35,782 nt of DNA from Scatonaster sp045598705 (lineage in GTDB: Bacteria > Bacillota > Clostridia > Saccharofermentanales > Saccharofermentanaceae), in the NCBI GenBank assembly GCA_045598705.1, contig JAZLMM010000057.1, positions 1 to 35,782 on the forward strand, given 5' to 3'. The notes under the pieces were generated by a model. That model did not search any database. It saw only the letters and a program-made list of their open reading frames with translations, and was not told the origin of the DNA. This document shows positions 32,736 through 35,782 of this stretch, one piece after another (the stretch's first letter is position 1; each line of letters opens with the position of its first letter). The translations under genes and the position numbers were made by a program.

Positions 32736-34394
32736 ATGAATCTTTCACCACTTCAGAAAGCAAGATACGAGTATCAGCCGAAGCTTCCAGGCATGCTGAG
32801 AAACGGTATCGCAGAAATTTGCGTTAAAGAAGGCGCTGCGACCTCTAGCGTAGCAGACCAGGACAAAATCCAGGCGCTTTTCCCGAATACATACGGAAAG
32901 CCAGAGATCACTTTCGAGAAGGGCAGCAACACTTCTGCATCTAAGAAGCAGGTTGTTGGCGTTATCCTTTCCGGTGGGCAGGCTCCGGGCGGACACAACG
33001 TTATCTCTGGTCTTTATGATGCTTTGAAGGCTACAAACAGTGAGAACGTTCTTCTCGGCTTCAAGGGCGGTCCGGATGGTCTTCTCAAGGATGATTATGT
33101 AGAGTTCGACGATAAGTTCATCGACTCTTACAGAAATACAGGTGGTTTCGATATCATCGGTTCCGGCAGAACGAAGCTCGAGACTTCGGAACAGTTTGCA
33201 ATCGTAGCTGAAAATGCTAAGAAGAATGGTTTGACTGCTATCGTTATCATTGGTGGTGACGATTCCAACACCAATGCTGCTACTCTCGCTGAATACATGG
33301 CTGCAAACAACACAGGCGTTCAGGTTATCGGATGCCCGAAGACCATCGACGGTGACTTGAAGAACGAGGATATCGAGGCTTCTTTCGGTTTCGATACAGC
33401 TACGAAGACTTATTCCGAGCTGATCGGCAATATCGAGCGTGATGCAAACTCCGCTAAGAAGTATTGGCACTTCATCAAGGTTATGGGCCGTTCCGCTTCT
33501 CACGTTGCACTGGAGTGTGCACTGGAGACACAGCCGAACATCTGCTTGATCGGTGAAGAAGTTGCCGCGAAGAAGATGTCTCTTGCTGAGATCACAAACT
33601 ATATCGCAAACGCAGTTGAGACTCGTGGAAACAACGGTGAGAACTTCGGTGTTGCAATTATCCCAGAAGGTATCGTAGAATTCGTTCCTGAGTTCTCTGC
33701 CCTTATCGCTGAGATCAACGAACTTCTCGCTGGTTCTAAGACTGAGGAATTCAATGCACTCCCTGATTGGAATGCTAAGTACGATTTCATCAAGGCTGGC
33801 CTCTCCGCTGATTCCTTCAAAGTATTCGATATTCTCCCACAGGGCATCCAGCAGCAGCTCTTCCTTGAGCGCGACCCACATGGTAACGTTCAGGTTTCCC
33901 TCATCGAGTCCGAGAAGCTCTTCTCCGAAATGGTCAAGGCTGAACTTGCTAAGAGAAAGGCTGCAGGCACATATAAGGGCAAGTTCGGTGCACAGCATCA
34001 CTTCTTCGGATATGAAGGTCGTTGCGCTTTCCCATCCAACTTTGACGCTGACTACTGCTATTCTCTCGGCTTCAACGCTTTCATGCTGATTCAGTATGGT
34101 TACACAGGTTACCTCTCCAAGGTATCTAACATTAGCAAGCCTGCTGACGAGTGGATCGCCGGTGGTATGCCGATCACCAAGATGATGAACATGGAAAGAA
34201 GAAATGGTCAGGACAAGCCGGTTATCCGTAAGGCTCTCGTTGAGCTTGACGGCAAGCCGTTCAAGTTCTTCGAAGCAAATCGTGAGAAGTGGGCTGTTGA
34301 GACATGCTTCACCTACCCTGGTGCAATCCAGTACTATGGACCTTCTGAAGTATGCGATCTGACAACCAGAACACTTGCTCTGGAGAAATCCTGA
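32736..34394 (+). CDS. pfp: Pyrophosphate-dependent phosphofructokinase (long type)
   Basis: A 552-aa enzyme that interconverts fructose-6-phosphate and fructose-1,6-bisphosphate using pyrophosphate in a reversible glycolytic step. Motifs: ILSGGQAPGGHNVI, GGDDSNT (about 173-179; the second Asp marks PPi rather than ATP use), PKTIDGDL (about 201), MGRSASH (about 250) and GYEGR. Length fits the long plant-beta/spirochaete-like group rather than the 320-360 aa ATP-PFK. Codon use is strongly biased (AAG, GGT, CTC, ATC), suggesting high expression. It is a single-gene unit with a strong SD and terminator. Confidence 0.95.
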   Translation: MNLSPLQKARYEYQPKLPGMLRNGIAEICVKEGAATSSVADQDKIQALFPNTYGKPEITFEKGSNTSASKKQVVGVILSGGQAPGGHNVISGLYDALKATNSENVLLGFKGGPDGLLKDDYVEFDDKFIDSYRNTGGFDIIGSGRTKLETSEQFAIVAENAKKNGLTAIVIIGGDDSNTNAATLAEYMAANNTGVQVIGCPKTIDGDLKNEDIEASFGFDTATKTYSELIGNIERDANSAKKYWHFIKVMGRSASHVALECALETQPNICLIGEEVAAKKMSLAEITNYIANAVETRGNNGENFGVAIIPEGIVEFVPEFSALIAEINELLAGSKTEEFNALPDWNAKYDFIKAGLSADSFKVFDILPQGIQQQLFLERDPHGNVQVSLIESEKLFSEMVKAELAKRKAAGTYKGKFGAQHHFFGYEGRCAFPSNFDADYCYSLGFNAFMLIQYGYTGYLSKVSNISKPADEWIAGGMPITKMMNMERRNGQDKPVIRKALVELDGKPFKFFEANREKWAVETCFTYPGAIQYYGPSEVCDLTTRTLALEKS

Positions 34395-34422
34395 TTATTA
34401 AGCACTTCATCTAAATAACACG

Positions 34423-34454
34423 AAAACCTCTGTGGAAATCCACAGAGGTTTTTT
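34423..34454 (+). terminator. Terminator of pfp
   Basis: Plus-strand 14-bp stem (34423-34436 / 34439-34452) with CCTCTGTGG arms and a run of six T. Confidence 0.92.
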
Positions 34455-34464
34455 CATTTGAGTA

Positions 34465-34493
34465 TTGATTGGAATTGAATTTCTTTATACTAT
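34465..34493 (+). promoter_or_regulatory. Promoter of the Thr-rich secreted protein gene
   Basis: Plus strand: -35 TTGATT (34465-34470), 17-nt spacer, -10 TACTAT (34488-34493). Confidence 0.65.
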
Positions 34494-34520
34494 AGATGTA
34501 CAAACATAAGGAGAATGCTC

Positions 34521-35549
34521 ATGAAACACAATAAACACTCTAAAATGCTGGTTGCACTCTTATCCACTTCTCTACTTCTGGGAAACTGTGCTTGTGCCAA
34601 GAAAGAATCAACTACCACTTCTTCAGAAATGACAACAGTTGAGACGACAACTGAATCGACTACAGTAGAAACAACAACTGAATCCACTACAGAATCGACA
34701 ACAGAAGCAACTACAGAAGCAACTACGACAACTGAAGAAACCACGACAACCGAAACCACTGAATCTGAGACAACCGCTACAGAGACAACGAAGAAAAAGA
34801 AGAAGAAAGCTACTGAAACGACAGCATCCCCTGCCGAATCCACAACCAAAGCAACAGCTGCGCCAACAGAGACAACCCCTGCTCAGACAACCCCTGCTCA
34901 GACAACGACTGGCGGTGCTGATATTTCTTCCATCTCGATGCCCGGCGATCAGAGTGGTACAGCTAAGAGTGCTGCATCAGATGCCGTTTCTGCTTATTGC
35001 AGTTCACATTCATCCACGAATGCAAATGGTGAGGCCGTTGCCTTCCAGTTCCACGATTCTTTGATGTCCAATCAGAAGTCTCGTGCCAAAAGTGCACGCA
35101 ATGGCGAATATGTGGACCACAGAGAAGTTTCAGGCACCTTTGTTCCACAAGCCGAAGCTGCTGCTTCTTTCGGTGCTTTCTATTGTGATGAAGAACATTA
35201 CTATACTCAAGATTGGGGTGTCGGTTTTAAGGCCTCTTCTGACCCATCTTTTGCACAGAGTCTTGTTCAGAACGGTAGCTGGCACTACTACTGGTGTGAT
35301 CATTCAGGTACACCACACATCTACTCCAGCATGTATGACTGCGCTTATGCGCTATCCACCTTCTTGATTACGGAACATACTCCACAATTACGTTCAGATT
35401 CAACAATGGTCTATTATGGAGTCGGCTGCGCTTGTAAAACGTATAATAACCCTCTTTATGAGAAAGTCGGAATAAAGATTGAACAGTATGATTACTATAT
35501 CTACATCGGCGGAGATTGTCCTACATTCAAAGACCAACATGGTTATTAA
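34521..35549 (+). CDS. Thr-rich secreted or lipoprotein-like protein, function unknown
   Basis: A 342-aa exported protein. A signal peptide covers residues 1-26 (LVALLSTSLLLGNCACA); LGNC is a poor lipobox, and ACA before K27 would suit signal peptidase I, so the anchor is uncertain. Residues 29-130 are a Thr/Glu-rich stalk with many TTES/TTEA units, a Lys-only run and two TPAQT repeats. Residues 135-342 form a Cys- and Tyr-rich domain (YYGVGCACKTY, YYIYIGGDCP) that I cannot assign; a distant CAP/SCP-like fold is only a guess. The second ATG (34521) is chosen because it is 8 nt from AAGGAG; the first is only 2 nt away. Confidence 0.8.
   Translation: MKHNKHSKMLVALLSTSLLLGNCACAKKESTTTSSEMTTVETTTESTTVETTTESTTESTTEATTEATTTTEETTTTETTESETTATETTKKKKKKATETTASPAESTTKATAAPTETTPAQTTPAQTTTGGADISSISMPGDQSGTAKSAASDAVSAYCSSHSSTNANGEAVAFQFHDSLMSNQKSRAKSARNGEYVDHREVSGTFVPQAEAAASFGAFYCDEEHYYTQDWGVGFKASSDPSFAQSLVQNGSWHYYWCDHSGTPHIYSSMYDCAYALSTFLITEHTPQLRSDSTMVYYGVGCACKTYNNPLYEKVGIKIEQYDYYIYIGGDCPTFKDQHGY
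34872..34901 (+). repeat. Two tandem 15-bp units coding TPAQT
   Basis: Two identical 15-bp copies (34872-34886 and 34887-34901) lie at the end of the Thr-rich stalk, in frame, so copy number can vary without frameshift. Confidence 0.8.
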
Positions 35550-35573
35550 TTGATAAGAATTGAACCCAAAGGC

Positions 35574-35610
35574 AAAGAGCCATCACTATTACAAGTGACG
35601 GCTCTTTCTA
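35574..35610 (+). terminator. Terminator of the Thr-rich protein gene
   Basis: Stem AAAGAGCCATCACT / AGTGACGGCTCTTT (35574-35587 / 35594-35607, one A-C mismatch) with a short T-rich tail, 25 nt after the stop. Confidence 0.8.
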
Positions 35611-35660
35611 ATATACGACATAATCAGTGTAAAAAAGGAGCTCTTCACGTTTTCTTGGGA

Positions 35661-35754
35661 AATGGAGATCTTTTTGTCAGGCAAGAAATGTTCCTTGTTT
35701 CTTCCAGACAAGACCGTTTCCGACTGGAATGAACAAATGTAGCTGTAGTCGGAA
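35661..35754 (+). repeat. Right-end copy of a hairpin-containing repeat
   Basis: The core TTCCGACT (35718-35725), a 21-nt loop and AGTCGGAA (35747-35754) match the copy at 24-60 in inverted orientation. A shared GAAATGGAGA lies at 35660-35669. Between them this copy has an extra imperfect hairpin (AAGAAA / TTTCTT arms near 35683-35704) that the left copy lacks. The frame on this strand reads KWR, then FPTG..K..CSR, as does the left copy. I see no gene in 35608-35782. Confidence 0.6.
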
Positions 35755-35782
35755 CATCTAGGACCACTTTTCACGCTGCTTT

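Noticed and set aside
32745..34001. A 418-codon open frame on the minus strand, antisense to pfp
   Set aside because: It lies wholly inside pfp, has no SD and shows a composition (Cys, Ser and Leu excess) expected from the strong codon bias of pfp read backwards. The pfp motifs make the plus strand the coding one.

Overview
This window reads as a stretch of a low-to-moderate G+C Bacillota chromosome, most likely class Clostridia. I base this on gene order (ylxM-ffh-rpsP-khpA-rimM-trmD, rplS, rbgA-rnhB; smc-ftsY; recA-recX), strong Shine-Dalgarno (SD) sites of the GGAGG type, a LexA box of the CGAAC-N4-GTTC type at recA, a long PPi-dependent phosphofructokinase and a short FtsY without an acidic domain. 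No phage, IS, CRISPR or defence genes were seen. It is mostly core genome, so the unusual material is regulatory or concerns small accessory proteins.

Layout, in the direction of transcription. From about 25.1 kb down to 0.2 kb everything is on the minus strand. The blocks are: (1) a tight proC-rnhA-nudix-ftsK-folD-cinA-murJ operon (25.1-16.7 kb) with 1-17 nt overlaps or short gaps; (2) LexA-boxed recA-recX-rimO-pgsA (16.6-12.95 kb); (3) acpP with its own promoter and terminator; (4) rnc, then smc-ftsY; (5) ylxM-ffh-rpsP-khpA-rimM-trmD plus a DUF3267-like membrane zincin (7.1-2.8 kb); (6) rplS with its own promoter, a probable L19 leader and a terminator; (7) rbgA-rnhB-yraN, ending at a strong terminator at 143-180. 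Together these supply ribosome biogenesis and tRNA modification, SRP targeting, chromosome condensation and segregation, DNA repair, phospholipid and fatty-acid synthesis, lipid II flipping and one-carbon metabolism.

From 25.1 to 35.8 kb strands are mixed. A plus-strand tRNA-Trp shares interleaved back-to-back promoters with proC. An acidic single-pass membrane protein of unknown function diverges from a YmfI-type short-chain dehydrogenase. Then come a zinc-ribbon membrane protein downstream of tRNA-Pro(GGG), pnp, rpsO and a membrane diguanylate cyclase, all minus strand. The plus-strand PPi-phosphofructokinase and a Thr-rich secreted or lipoprotein-like protein close the window.

The most interesting non-coding signal is the pnp leader (30779-30898). 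Its RNA can form either a long hairpin of about 25 bp or a perfect 7-bp anti-SD:SD duplex, and the two use the same bases, so it looks like a translational switch. Second is a hairpin-containing repeat found in opposite orientations at both extreme ends of the window, which suggests that the window is a contig ending in a dispersed repeat. Third is a khpA translation start whose only good SD is separated from the ATG by a hairpin.

Starts were moved inward from the longest open frame wherever an SD sequence or family alignment decided it. No gene looks frameshifted or truncated.
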